A stretch of 64,000 nt of DNA from contig CP073212.1 of NCBI GenBank assembly GCA_020342235.1, positions 1,364,001 through 1,428,000 on the forward strand, in the 5' to 3' direction. The stretch is from Saccharomycopsis phalli. Taxonomy: Eukaryota > Ascomycota > Saccharomycetes > Ascoideales > Saccharomycopsidaceae. Under the pieces are notes generated by a model. The model was not told the origin of the DNA, did no database searches, and was given only the letters and a program-made list of their open reading frames with translations. The translations under genes and the position numbers were made by a program. How positions within the stretch are numbered: position 1 is the stretch's first letter; each line of letters begins with the position of its first letter. Shown one piece after another: positions 19,480 to 29,021 of this stretch.

Positions 19480-20447
19480 GTATAGTGTCTTCCCCAGAGT
19501 GACTACCTGTTTGGCCGTCCTTTGTCAACCCTCATTTGGTTGCTTGTAATTAAAAACTTCAATATTAGCAGTAGGATTATTGGTACGTAGTGCTTGTATT
19601 AATGTGTGAGGAATCTGATGACCCTTGTTGCCAAGTTTGACCGCTAAATCTCGCTATGTGTTGGAGGGGGAGTGGATCCCACATCTTTGGCATTCTGGGT
19701 CATCATTGCCAACTAGTTTGAGCGGCATGGCGCTGATTTTACGTGTGTGCCTGTAGTTGTTTGGAAGTGAGTTACTAGTAGAGGTGACAATTTCTTGTCA
19801 CTATCTGGTTGCCGTTTCTGAGGCCATTTTCTTGAGCATCTGGATGCGGGACAGTTGTAGATCTTGCATTGGTGGTGAGTCGTCTTCAAGTCGTATTTCC
19901 ACTAGCGTGTGATCCGCTCGTCGTTCAAGCATTTAGACGACTGAATCAAACGTTCTGATGTCTGGAATATGGGGGATTGTTACCTGTAACATATTCTGGT
20001 TAAGAGGGCACTTGGGAATTGTGATTCTTGTACTTCCATCGATCGTGGTAGTTTGAAACACCTCAAGATCATACTATATGGTTGGGACGGCACATGTTTT
20101 GAACAAAATTATCGTGGTGCGTATGCTCAATGCTGTTGCAGAGTTCATGGATATAGACCATAAAGAGGATTGGTAAAATTGGTGTGCCTTACGGGACTCC
20201 GAACGTATGGGGAGTTGCTGATCTGATAACTGCCCGTCTATTTTGAGCTGAGTGCTTCAGTTTTGGAGGAAGTTACTAGTCCAATTGATTATCTCAGGTG
20301 GAGCTCCGACGGCCTACATTTTTCTCGGTAGGATCGGGTGGCTCATGTTGTTGAAAGAACCTTTGATGTCGACAAGGACTGCTCCGGAATGTTTGGAGTC
20401 ATCTAGTAACATTTTCTGGTTTCCCTTGAGGTGGGTCTCGGCGTAGA
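19480..20447 (-). mobile_element. Degenerate LINE (non-LTR retrotransposon) fragment
   Basis: Reading leftwards on the minus strand, a reverse-transcriptase core is recognisable: GAVLVDIKGSFNNM (motif A), HPILPRKM, VGAPPEIINWTSNFLQN, and GVP.GTPILPIL at 20200-20165. It is clearly homologous to the intact frame at 63199-64000. After it come unaligned pieces, an ADHTLVEIRLEDD segment, CQRCG, and the block LGNKGHQIPHTLIQALR near 19640-19520. Several in-frame stops and frame shifts show it is dead. The adjoining plus-strand 3' end at 20448-20857 suggests one insertion with an inverted 5' part. Confidence 0.8.
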
Positions 20448-20857
20448 CCTAAAACATTAGATGAAGTTAGTCTAATACCTAGTTAGCTTTAACAAAAAGC
20501 GGACTATACACTAGAACAAAAACGACTCAGAGGACCCTCCTCAAATCCAACAGCCACAAAAGTCTCACATTTAGGTGCTTCAATAAATGGCTCGTTAGGA
20601 GGGCTACCGAATTAGTACCCTGGGGAGGGGGTGGCTTTCGCCACCTCTAAAGATCTAGGCGAAAGCTCATTGCCCCAATGCTCATACTTTTTATATTTAC
20701 AAGCTCTAGTTGAAAGTTTATCTCTGTTGCAGAGTTTTCTTTTGACGACTATATAGCAGCACCGTCCTTAGTCATAGACGGCGAAGTATAAATCTCCTCT
20801 AGGAGCCTATTATAGTTATAGCCTTAAATAAATATTATTATTATTAAAAAAAAAAAA
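20448..20857 (+). mobile_element. LINE 3' end with A-rich tail
   Basis: This non-coding segment ends in TATTATTATT plus a run of 12 A (20846-20857). Its last 200 bp (20651-20845) reappears in inverted orientation at 22459-22670. It abuts an opposite-strand LINE coding fragment at about 20447, the arrangement left by twin priming during LINE insertion. Whether it is a LINE 3' UTR or a SINE sharing the LINE tail cannot be settled here. Confidence 0.65.
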
Positions 20858-21119
20858 TAAACAAATGGCTTCAGAGCAAGCCACCAAAGAATGGCAGGAA
20901 GCGGTCACGTTGTGCTACGATGACCTCCCAAGATTCTACAATACAAATAAACTAACATACAACGACCATTCTTTTAAACTTTTAGATTGTATATTGATAC
21001 TGTGTGGATCAATCAATTGGAATAAAACCAATTGACAAATTTCAAAATCACAGACTCTCCTCCTTACCAGAAAGATGAGGAATCCGCCACTCAGGTTATA
21101 CTTAGTCTTTTCCAACATC

Positions 21120-22313
21120 TTAGCCAGTACCAACAATAGAACTACCACTTGGAATAACAATTTTTTCATCTAATGAGTCGTCCGCTCGAACTGCATCTGC
21201 CAATCCAATATAATTTGTTTCATGGTCAAAATAGGCATATGAGGCTTTCATGAACGGCACACCTAGAATTATGGAAGATGACTTCTCAAAGAGAATTGCA
21301 AAGGAACACTGCCCGTCGTAGCTAGGATGCGGTTCCATTTTCATAAGTCTAGGCGGAACATTGACAGAATACGCACCAAAGTTAAATTTCATATTCCCAA
21401 TACCACTTCCATCGCAGGCACTATAAGTGATCCCGTCTTCTATTATCACGTCGAAAAGGTTTTTAGACTGTTCAGGGAAATGAATCGAAGCGGTACCACT
21501 ATCAATGAGAACATTAACCGGATTAGCAAACTTTGTATTAATACGATCACCTCTTATGCCATACAACGGCAATTCCAAGTACCCACCAGAATTTCTGGAA
21601 GCAGGCAACATCACCAAAGGCCCTTTGAACCGGTTTGTGTCTACTCCCCCAAAGACAATCTGTCCACTATATTCACCATAGTTACGGTTCATGTGGATTC
21701 CGTACGATCTCCGTGGTATATATCTTGACAGCCTTATTAATTGCACTATTCCTGGCTGCGTCTGGTCGGAGGCTTGTGGACCCAAGCCGATAATACCATG
21801 TTGACCATTGGTTTCTGTGGCCGAGCCAAATATACCAGGAGATAATTTAGCAGCTCCAAGAATCATTTTGTCTTCATAATACAATCCTGAGGCTTCAGAG
21901 TCGTCATTATATGATACTTTAAATCCCGGGTCAGACACAGGTACTTTACTAGAGGACAGAGATGGATCGTAAATGTAATTGTCGTCTGCAAAACTATCCA
22001 GCAGACCTCCTCTCAGAGAGGTTTCTCCATGAGATCGCCTATAATTTTCAAAGGCTTCTGGTTGCGGGAACCATGTCAAACTTGACCCAGTATCATAAAC
22101 TGCGTGTAGAAATTGTTTACCAACTTGAATAGTTGTTTCCGGGAGATTATTTCTGTTGTCAAAATAATCAACCACATAACCGACTTTATCGCCCACTATT
22201 TGCCCAGCTATACTTTTGGTTAGTGGAGCTCGTTTTCCAAGTGAACTGTCTGGCGAATTCAATGACGCCGAGAAGACATGGCCAAAGGTAATGAAATATA
22301 TTATAAATTGCAT
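21120..22313 (-). CDS. Secreted aspartic protease (pepsin family A1)
   Basis: The 397-residue protein has a signal peptide (MQFIIYFITFGHVFSA) and a probable propeptide ending at a dibasic LGKR site near residue 30. The two-lobed pepsin fold has catalytic Asp74 in DTGSSLTW and Asp271 in IDSGTASIHF. A YxxNRNYGEYSGQIVFGGVD segment is typical of yapsins and candidapepsins. The tail is Ser/Gly-rich but shows no clear hydrophobic GPI signal, so it is probably freely secreted. The ORF can be read three bases further to a TTG, but the ATG at 22313 is the proper start. The gene is bracketed by inverted copies of a LINE 3' end (20651-20845 and 22459-22670), which could promote inversion or copy change. 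Confidence 0.92.
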   Translation of the reverse strand: MQFIIYFITFGHVFSASLNSPDSSLGKRAPLTKSIAGQIVGDKVGYVVDYFDNRNNLPETTIQVGKQFLHAVYDTGSSLTWFPQPEAFENYRRSHGETSLRGGLLDSFADDNYIYDPSLSSSKVPVSDPGFKVSYNDDSEASGLYYEDKMILGAAKLSPGIFGSATETNGQHGIIGLGPQASDQTQPGIVQLIRLSRYIPRRSYGIHMNRNYGEYSGQIVFGGVDTNRFKGPLVMLPASRNSGGYLELPLYGIRGDRINTKFANPVNVLIDSGTASIHFPEQSKNLFDVIIEDGITYSACDGSGIGNMKFNFGAYSVNVPPRLMKMEPHPSYDGQCSFAILFEKSSSIILGVPFMKASYAYFDHETNYIGLADAVRADDSLDEKIVIPSGSSIVGTG

Positions 22314-22441
22314 CAATTACTGATGAAATAAGCGAATTGTTCTATTATTTATATTGACTTGAAAGAAGCTTTTTGGATATTTCTAAGCTTCATTCGCTTG
22401 AGGTAGTGCCGTGAAATGCATGTGGCAGCAAATGTTGAACC

Positions 22442-22687
22442 GAATTGCAATCCAATAATAATAATAATAATATTTATTTAAGGCTATAGCTATACTAGGC
22501 TCCTAGAGGAGATTTATACTTCGCCGTCTATGACTAAGGACGGTGCTGCTATATAGTCGTCGAGAGAAAACTCTGCAACAGAGATAAAAAACTTTCGATC
22601 AGAGCTTGTAAATATGTAAGGTAATGAGCATTGGAGGGGCAATGAGTTTTTCGCCTAGATCTTTAGAGGTGAATTGCAATCCAATAA
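22442..22687. repeat. 17-bp target-site duplication around LINE insertion
   Basis: GAATTGCAATCCAATAA is present at 22442-22458 and again at 22671-22687, exactly bordering the inserted 212 bp. Confidence 0.95.
22459..22670 (-). mobile_element. 5'-truncated LINE 3' end (212 bp)
   Basis: Minus-strand copy of the 20651-20845 sequence, with a TAATAATAATAAT-type tail at its left end. It is 5'-truncated at a CACCTCTAAAG point and flanked by a perfect 17-bp duplication, the hallmark of target-primed reverse transcription. It lies about 150 bp upstream of the aspartic protease ATG, in that gene's promoter region. Confidence 0.9.
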
Positions 22688-22852
22688 ATATCCATTCTTG
22701 TCATAAATAGCTATTGTAGTTAAATAGCCACTGCATATCAGTTCGCTTAGGCACTGTAAATACCAGTGTAATATTATAGACCTAAGGCATTAATTAGACT
22801 GAATAATTCAACTGAACAGTTCAGCTAGACATTCTATCTAGCAGACTCCAAT

Positions 22853-22923
22853 CCGGTTATCCAAATCCTAAAGGAACAAAACAAATAATTAAGTAGTTTA
22901 TAGTTCACCATAATACTATGTCT
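22853..22923 (+). repeat. 71-bp repeat shared with 60059-60129
   Basis: The segment from CCGGTTATCCAAATCCTAAA to ACTATGTCT is about 92% identical (6 differences in 71) to the reverse complement of 60059-60129. Both lie in retroelement-like surroundings, so this is probably a piece of a dispersed element. Confidence 0.85.
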
Positions 22924-23206
22924 ATTCCAGACGAAACTATTAACTACGACAATAGCTGCTATGGCTAACACCTTTTCCATTAAAACTAGAGCCGTATTTG
23001 ATTTAACACGCGTAATAGTCTGGTATGACACACTAATGTGTTACGGAGTACACTATAGGCAACACGTATTTATTTCTGTATTTAACTATATATTGTTTCC
23101 GGAAACACGGTGATTCGACAAGTATATTTTCCCTCAAAAACATCCTGAGGTAGCATTATGTTAAAAAAAAAAAACCTTCATAACCCCTAAACTGTTATAT
23201 GGGCTG

Positions 23207-23570
23207 AAAAACTTCAATGGGAGCAGTGATGCTAGTGTTTTTAACGTGACTGGTTAGGACCTAGAGCTTTCTTGAGCTTTAGGTATCTGATGGTGCTGAA
23301 TATTTCCTGCTTCGCTATTGATTCAATGTCGTTCCGATGAGTTTTGTGCGGTTGGAACAAATCTGGCGTGAGGCTCTCGCCCACAGTAATTTGCGGGTAT
23401 ACGGCTTTGTCAACCCTCATTTGGTTGCTTGGGATTAAAAACTTCAATGGGGGCAGTTATATTGTTGATACATAATGCGTAAAGTGGCTTTGTAAAAAGC
23501 CTGGTGGCCATTACCAAGTTTGACGGCTAAATCTCATCATGTGTTAGGGTTGAACTGCCTAGATCTACAC
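23207..23570 (-). mobile_element. LINE fragments, mosaic
   Basis: The minus strand at 23420-23245 encodes YPQITVGESL, FQPHK and IRYLKLKKALGPN, homologous to YPQISVGESL...LRYLKLKKAPGP in the 63199-64000 reverse transcriptase. Immediately upstream on the same strand (23570-23410) is a decayed copy of the LGN-GHQ block also seen near 19640. AAAAACTTCAATGGG occurs twice (23208 and 23440). The order does not match the 19.5-20.4 kb fragment, so these are rearranged remains. Confidence 0.75.
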
Positions 23571-24464
23571 ACTTTGAGTTACCTAATAATAACAAGGTTA
23601 TATTGGCACCTGCTCCATAACAGCCCGCGATTGTAGATCTTTTAAGTAAACTTAAAGGGATCTGTCAAGTTAGCGACTCATCATGTAAGTAAGAACGTTT
23701 GGAATGATAATTACCTAATCTATTCACTTTAAATCACCCATGTTTGTATAAACTTTACAATCCTCCATCTTGGACATTTTGGAAATTCCACTCAATCTCG
23801 TAAACTGTCTGGAATCACCCATTCACCAACAGTAATCCCTGCACACAGACAAGAGAAATTACACTAGATCTTCAAAGCCACCGATTGGCCAAAATAAACT
23901 TGTGGTTTTTAAATAAACTCGACAATGAAACGTCAAATAATTTCCCATTGTATACATCCACAGCCAAGTATCATTAGCAATGATATTAGAAGTTTAATTT
24001 CGGCCATAGGGATCAAGCACTGTAATGTGAAAATAATCCTTGTCAATTAGCCACTATATGACTTGCAAATTAACATTTACCTTGTGCCGTCATAAAACCC
24101 AATCGCGGCACATTAATGTGTTCAAAAGGAACATCTGCCAACTACCATTGCCAAATGGAAAGGATCATTATACACTGATTAACTATTTTTCAACCTGATA
24201 CACTTCTAATATCCATAGTGAATACACCTCGACTTGGCACAAGCAACCTACAGGCAAATACAACAAATGATAAAACTGAAGAAATAAAATATATTTACCC
24301 TGTAGAAGGACCTTTTACTGGACAGACTACTTGCCATCCAAAGATCTACAACACATGAAATGGTATAATAGGCACAAAATAGAAACAACGCAAGTCAACT
24401 CGCTCAAGAGAACCAAACAAAAGCTTGCACAAAGGCGGCAATGCTACTGCCAATTCCCCGGTGC
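23571..24464. other. Intergenic, nothing recognised
   Basis: AT-rich sequence between LINE debris and the 3' end of the GH17 gene. No gene, tRNA or repeat is evident. Confidence 0.5.
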
Positions 24465-25319
24465 TTAATTGCTGTACACACCCCAGTACTTCTCGACATT
24501 GAGGTATCCATCAGCCTTCCACAAGTCGTTAAAGGCAGTGAACGAGTAGGTGGAGTTTCCGGCATGTTGGACAATAGAAGCAATGGCAGCAGCTTGGTTC
24601 TCCTTGGATGGCACAGCGACACCGTTTGTGTCACCTCTAGATGGCCAGCCAGACTCGGTAATCACAACGTCCTTCTTACCACCACAGGCAGACCACACGG
24701 TCTGGAGCTTACCCAAGACCCATTGGCCGGCATTTTCAGCCTCACAGGTGGTGTCAAAGTACCCGTGTGCGTTAATGGCAACATAGTCGGAAATCTCACA
24801 CAACTCCAAGTTGTTCAACACCGCAACAAAGGTGTCAACAGAGACAACGTGTCCATTGTATCCAGCAGCACTCAAAGCGCTCTTGGCAGTGGAGACGTAC
24901 TCCTTTATCTGGGCAACGGTAGCTTGTCCGCTGTTGACCAACTCGTTACCAACAGAAACGGTGTCAATGTCACCCCAGTTACCGTTAACGGCAGACGAGA
25001 TGGTCGACACAGCCTCCTGGATCTGGTTCACGTTGTAGATACCCAAGAAGAGTTTCTGGTGACTGGCCTTACCGGCCAATACCGCGCTAACTTGGTCACA
25101 GTCAACTCCGTACAATCTGATGAAGTTGTAGGCGGTCAAGGAGGAGAGCTCAGAGGCGATTTGCTCCTTGGATTTGCATCCTCCGTCGTCAGAGTATGGA
25201 GTGTAGGTAATTCCTGAAGTGACGTTGGATGGAGATTCAGAACGACGGTGGTGGTGGTGCAACTCAGCGGAAGAGGCGCCGGCTAAGACCGCAAGCGAAA
25301 GGATATTTGAGAAACGCAT
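24465..25319 (-). CDS. GH17 cell-wall glucanase (Scw4/Scw10 type)
   Basis: The 284-residue protein has a signal peptide of about 18 residues, a short HHHHRRSE stretch with a dibasic RR (possible Kex2 site), then the GH17 catalytic barrel. SVGNELVN contains the acid/base Glu126 and VITESGWPS the nucleophile Glu222. GITYTPYSDDGGCKS and FIRLYGVDCDQV closely match S. cerevisiae Scw4/Scw10. Those proteins are longer (about 390 aa) because of a Ser/Thr-rich N-terminal region that is absent here. The family acts on beta-1,3-glucan as endoglucanase or transglycosylase in wall remodelling. Strongly biased codons (TTG, GGT, AAC, ACC) suggest high expression. Confidence 0.93.
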   Translation of the reverse strand: MRFSNILSLAVLAGASSAELHHHHRRSESPSNVTSGITYTPYSDDGGCKSKEQIASELSSLTAYNFIRLYGVDCDQVSAVLAGKASHQKLFLGIYNVNQIQEAVSTISSAVNGNWGDIDTVSVGNELVNSGQATVAQIKEYVSTAKSALSAAGYNGHVVSVDTFVAVLNNLELCEISDYVAINAHGYFDTTCEAENAGQWVLGKLQTVWSACGGKKDVVITESGWPSRGDTNGVAVPSKENQAAAIASIVQHAGNSTYSFTAFNDLWKADGYLNVEKYWGVYSN

Positions 25320-25557
25320 AAACGAAGGTATTTCAGCTGTTTGGCTAAGTGTATGAATGAATGAATGTCAATCAGTGAAATTAAACAACAGAAAAATTTT
25401 TGTGCAATCGGGTGAGTATTTAAATGGGAAGAAAACATCCAGTTTGGGCCTTCCAGGGATATATGAGTTTGTGTGCATGCGTGTGCATGCAGCCAAACAA
25501 CACGACAACCAACCCACAAACTCCGGTGGAGCCCTCTTCAAATGGGATACTGGACAG

Positions 25558-26379
25558 TTACCCGGCAAGCGTCTCGGCCAACTTCATCTCAGTCAAGTCC
25601 TCAAGCTCATCCACTGATAGATTACTGGTACTCCGTTCAATAACGCTCGACAAGGATTCTCCCGCCGGCCTTTTCCAGCACCAGTCCACGTTCTTCACCA
25701 ACTTGCTAAGCACAGTGTATCCCTGACGTTCCCACACTCCAGTCACATTGTCACAGCTCAAAAGCTTCCACACCGTCAACAACGACGTGAATTCCACTAC
25801 TCCACCGCTATCCGTAACATGTGCAGACCGCACCGCACCAAAGCTTTCAAACATCCGCACCAAAGCCTCTTTGTCCACAAACTTTTGGCCCTTGCTGCTC
25901 ATCGTGACAGTCACGCTTCTCATCTCGGGCACGATTCCTCGGACCTCTGACTGTGAATTGCGGATCCTTCTTTCCAACGCGAGCCGTAGCTGCATTCCTT
26001 CCTCTTTCAACAACTCCAAGTCCCTTGTATCATGTTTCCTCTGTGCGTATTCCTTCTCCAAATCAAGTAGCTGCTGCCGCTTCTTGCGCATCTCCTCGCT
26101 CAAATTCTTCTGCCTTGCTTCGCTTTGTTGCAATTTCTTCAAGTATTCATTGTACTGATTTTTCTTTTGCTCATTGGTGAGAAACTCGTACACTTGACTA
26201 ATCAACAAAAACTTTGTGCGTGCTTCATCACTGGGGTTTTTGTCCGGATGATACTTCAATGCCTGTTTATAGTAGGCCTTCCGGATCAAACTGTCGCCCA
26301 CCAACTCATTGAGTCCTAACACACCATAAACATCGATTTTCTCCTCAATGACTTGGTCAATAGTCAAACTTTCACCCAT
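25558..26379 (-). CDS. Spliceosomal J protein, DNAJC17/Cwc23 family, with RRM
   Basis: The 273-residue protein starts at the ATG at 26379. The frame stays open to a GTG at 26544, but those 55 residues overlap the promoter. A J domain occupies about residues 15-80, with the catalytic HPD at 44-46 inside KYHPDKNPSDEA. A long basic coiled coil follows (about 85-150), then a degenerate RRM (about 165-245) with VRMFESFGAVRSAHV. Human DNAJC17 and S. pombe Cwf23 have this layout, whereas S. cerevisiae Cwc23 has lost the RRM. Cwc23 helps Ntr1/Prp43-driven spliceosome disassembly. Three CACGTG boxes lie 55-115 bp upstream. Confidence 0.85.
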   Translation of the reverse strand: MGESLTIDQVIEEKIDVYGVLGLNELVGDSLIRKAYYKQALKYHPDKNPSDEARTKFLLISQVYEFLTNEQKKNQYNEYLKKLQQSEARQKNLSEEMRKKRQQLLDLEKEYAQRKHDTRDLELLKEEGMQLRLALERRIRNSQSEVRGIVPEMRSVTVTMSSKGQKFVDKEALVRMFESFGAVRSAHVTDSGGVVEFTSLLTVWKLLSCDNVTGVWERQGYTVLSKLVKNVDWCWKRPAGESLSSVIERSTSNLSVDELEDLTEMKLAETLAG

Positions 26380-26434
26380 GGAAACATATATATACACTGT
26401 GCATGTCCACCGGCACGACAATACAATACAGATA

Positions 26435-26495
26435 CACGTGCCATTTATCACGTGTATGTCAACAAAAAGTGGGAGGCTTTTCTTTAATTCACGTG
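26435..26495. promoter_or_regulatory. Three CACGTG boxes upstream of the J-protein gene
   Basis: CACGTG at 26435, 26449 and 26490, the first two 14 bp apart. A TATA-like ATATATATAC lies nearer the ATG at about 26386. Confidence 0.6.
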
Positions 26496-26544
26496 TGCAA
26501 GCTGTACAGTTAAAAGACTGGCGCATTAGTGCATCCACATGCAC

Positions 26545-29021
26545 TGACGTACCTCTAAAAATGTCAATACCATTTGCTTCGAGAGAATAGGAGCTTGTAA
26601 AATTCTTGACTCCGCTAACAGCGTAGGTCCAGTGGCATAATTTTTTCAGGGGTTGAAGTAATACTCTGGAGTTGTGATGGATCTGTAGATGCGCGATTTA
26701 CATGGGTATTGACCTTGAATAGCCGGTTGTCATGTCAACACGTATCGTAACACGACTAGTGCAAGCTAGTGGGTATCCACCGATTTTGGACCTATGAAAC
26801 GAAATGACAGACGATGGATGCGGGCTAAATTTTTTTTAATTGGAGGCGTAGTAGCCAACTAGTGTGATATTTCTTGGTACAACCTGTAGTTTGTCATTTG
26901 TTCCAATTCGGGCACATGTCTTACATTTTTCAACTAATACGGATTTGGGATTTCCTCATGTGTTAATTACCATAGAATGGCTGAGACACGTTGAAACCCA
27001 GAGACAATGTGAAGATTGGTAGTATAAAACTGGTGATATAAAACTGGTGTATGTCGATTGATGTAAAATGGACTTGGGGCAACACAGACTAGGTATATGG
27101 GCCAGACATTAAGTAGATAATATCGCAATGATACGGTCAAAACACTGACTAAATTAACTTGGTACAGCACTGGTACAAATCAGGAAATCTGCACAAATGC
27201 TAATTCACTATCATTGACCAAAACTGTCATGCTTTAAACCTCTTGTGCAATCTGTCATGTCCCAACTGTCATCTGCCTAAAGTCTCGTTTCTTTTTTGGT
27301 CTCATTTGACAGTGGAGCCGAAATGAGTAGACTTGATGATTGGTACACAAAGATTCAAAGGTTTAAAGGAAAAGATTTAATTGCAAGAGAGATCAAGAAT
27401 TGAATCGAGAATAATTCTACGCAAGCATACCTTTGCTTGCAATTCAATTGTAGTGCATAGACAGAAATCTGCCAATCTTTGCGGCAACAGTGACTTCATT
27501 CGACGTTTTTCAGAGATAACAAGATGATCCAATGTGCTTATGCAAATAAACGGCCTTCGATGCGTCGATTACTTTGATTACTGTATACACAGATCGCCTC
27601 TTGTATACACGGATCATCAATTGTATACTAATGTATACTCAAATCGTCTCTTGTATAACCAGATTGTCTCTTGTATGCTCCGATTGTCTCTCCTATTCTT
27701 CATTTCCCCGGTTCACTACACTATTCACAGTTGAATATCATCACAGTTGATAACATCACCAACATTAGTTTTCCATAGACACTACACTCGACTCATCAGC
27801 ACCATGTAGACTTATTTGGCTACACGAAAATCAATCCTTCCAACCCAAAGCACAAATTACATGGTCATATTCCTTGGCAAGACTAATGCCTATGATTTTA
27901 AACTAGCCTCACAGACGGTGGTGCTGAGGCTCGTGTGCAGGACCCAATGTGTAAATGTGAATTACTTCACCCGTCATTATAGACAATCATCAACACATTG
28001 AGAGCCAAATTCTTTAGGAATTGACAAAGTCCTTGCATGTTTCATCAAACTAGGCGATATATTCAAAAGGGTGTTTATTCATCACAACCCAGTCCATACT
28101 CATTGGGTTTTACCAAACATGATGGAACAGGTCTCCAGTACATCATATGATTCAGCAAATTTGCCTTGGCAAATGAGTCTAGGCCTCTCAAACTTCACAT
28201 TAAACACTTGGCTCAGAAACATTGCTCCCATAAAAGTCTTTAACCCGAAGCAACTTAATGATCCGTGAGATTTCCCTTGGCATCCTAAATAATGCATAGT
28301 TGCTACGTAAATTATTAATCATCTCATTGTACTAAACAACTATGTAAACGGGTGCTTGTAGGTCCGATTTCCAACATGGTTTTATTTTACACCACTCCTT
28401 TCCTCTTTGTATTGATGGTCAAGCATAGCGGATTTATCGTGACTCGGCCCTGGGTGAAATATAACTTTGTAGATACACTAGGGTAATAAACCTTATCTTT
28501 ATGCCATACTGCACAATGTTCAATTCACGTGTAGTAGACTGCTTAATCCTAGTATAGTCTTGAACTACAACAACTCTTGTACAAAAGTGGCACGGTCTAG
28601 GTTAGAAACTGTGCAGCATGGTACGACAATAAGGTTTTTCTAGTATATCTAAAACAAAGTTTTATAAAAATGTCAAGTCACGAAAGCCGCTGTGCTTGTT
28701 TATTAGTACAAGAGAGACAGGCAAATCTACAAAGTAAGCAAATCTACAGACAAGACCTATTCACCAGATTATTCAATTATTCATGTTTATAGTTTCTATA
28801 TTTTACTTTGTGTTTTTTACTGGTGAAGATAAATTTCAAAAAGTAATACACATGAATCAATATTTGGGACCATGTATACGAACCTCTATTCAGCGTATTC
28901 ATCACTGCCCCATTGCCTCTTACTGGAGCTTCTATCAGCTACAGCTTCATATTATTTACACCTCCTCACCGCACACTTTCATACTTCAAATTTCCATTAT
29001 TCATACCCCTCACCACACAAT
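26545..29021. other. Long intergenic region without recognised genes
   Basis: About 2.5 kb between the J-protein promoter and the RAD50 stop. Short open frames show no known domain. Degenerate copies of TCGTCTCTTGTATAC-like sequence recur at 27585-27695, and two ATAAAACTGGTG copies lie near 27025. A 65-codon minus-strand ORF at 28100-28297 starts with ATG but is unsupported. Confidence 0.45.
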
